Source: Streptomyces rubellomurinus
Lineage (GTDB): Bacteria > Actinomycetota > Actinomycetes > Streptomycetales > Streptomycetaceae
Assembly: GCF_000961885.1 (NCBI RefSeq)
Contig: NZ_JZKH01000028.1
Span: forward strand, 24,794 to 88,793
Length of the DNA: 64,000 nucleotides
Direction of reading: 5' to 3'
The notes under the pieces are model-generated. The model was not told the origin of the DNA and did no database searches. It worked only from the letters and a program-made list of their open reading frames with translations. Position 1 is the stretch's first letter; every line of letters starts with the position of its first letter. Below, piece after piece: positions 63,842-64,000 of the stretch. The position numbers were made by a program, and so were the translations under genes.

Positions 63842-64000
63842 ATGTCAGAGCTGACCCTCACGGTCATGCGGCTGGGCTTCCTGGCCGTGCTGTGGCTGTT
63901 CGTGATCGTCGCGATCCAGGTGATCCGCAGCGACCTCTTCGGCACCAAGGTGAACCCCAGGCCCGCCCGCCGCGGCCGGGACGCCGGGACGCCCGCGCCC
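63842..64000 (+). CDS. fhaB: FhaB (FipA-type) FHA-domain protein, 3' end beyond window
   Basis: Partial: 53 codons from ATG 63842. One N-terminal membrane segment (about residues 5-27) then a basic cytoplasmic stretch ending KVNPRPARRGRD at the edge. The beginning and the position directly after fhaA match FhaB, which carries a C-terminal FHA domain not visible here. Confidence 0.85.
   Translation, partial: MSELTLTVMRLGFLAVLWLFVIVAIQVIRSDLFGTKVNPRPARRGRDAGTPAP

Overview
The window is chromosomal DNA of a sporulating, mycelial actinomycete, most likely Streptomyces, Kitasatospora or a close relative. The evidence is very high G+C, GTG and TTG starts beside GGAGG-type ribosome sites, long G+C-rich hairpin terminators without strong T-tracts, a SsgA-like sporulation protein, many actinomycete regulators, and the FhaA/FhaB pair next to a tRNA-Leu gene. 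It reads as conserved core chromosome, not a biosynthetic cluster. The one clear accessory insertion is at 21.0-23.7 kb.

Layout. 0-10 kb: a partial sensor kinase with its OmpR-type regulator, an AhpD-like protein, an aminoglycoside-phosphotransferase-like kinase, small uncharacterised proteins, a DUF4097 protein behind a repeat-rich promoter, and a four-gene MacAB-type export operon (adaptor, ATPase, permease, small membrane protein). 10-20.7 kb: hisC and a divergent LacI regulator, a PPP-type metallophosphatase, two membrane proteins (one a GT-C glycosyltransferase), a LysR/VOC divergent pair, and an aldo/keto reductase plus FMN reductase divergent from a MmyB-type regulator.

20.8-25.6 kb holds the most interesting locus. 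thiC carries its TPP riboswitch, but its last 45 codons look imported. A 22-bp perfect direct repeat (21009-21030 and 23703-23724), lying in the codons for the third cysteine of the ThiC iron-sulfur motif, bounds a low-G+C island of 2672 bp. The displaced native thiC 3' end and its original terminator survive on the far side (20817-21030). The island encodes an OLD-like AAA ATPase and a TOPRIM-like DUF4276 protein, the architecture of an anti-phage module. No integrase is recognisable.

25.6-41 kb: DUF5326 and TenA proteins, a cupin, a 4-TM holin-like protein, a SsgA-like protein, a Nudix hydrolase and a flavohaemoglobin with a long proline-rich N-terminus. A branched-chain 2-oxoacid dehydrogenase operon (E1alpha-E1beta-E2) is divergent from an Lrp/AsnC regulator. 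A TetR regulator and paaN follow, with near-identical PaaR-like operators in front of both paaN and the dehydrogenase operon. Then come a GT-C mannosyltransferase, a FAD monooxygenase and a CGNR regulator.

41-64 kb: a secreted sedolisin, an HTH protein, a VOC/PNPOx pair behind a tandem 41-bp operator-promoter, a NlpC/P60 hydrolase with two peptidoglycan-binding domains, a TrmH-like methyltransferase, FUSC, HTTM and DUF5819 membrane proteins, a J-domain/rhodanese fusion ORF, a PAS-GAF-PP2C-HATPase phosphatase, a rhomboid-like protein, an MprF-like protein, a NarL-type two-component pair whose regulator may start at ATC, tRNA-Leu(CAG), fhaA and the start of fhaB.
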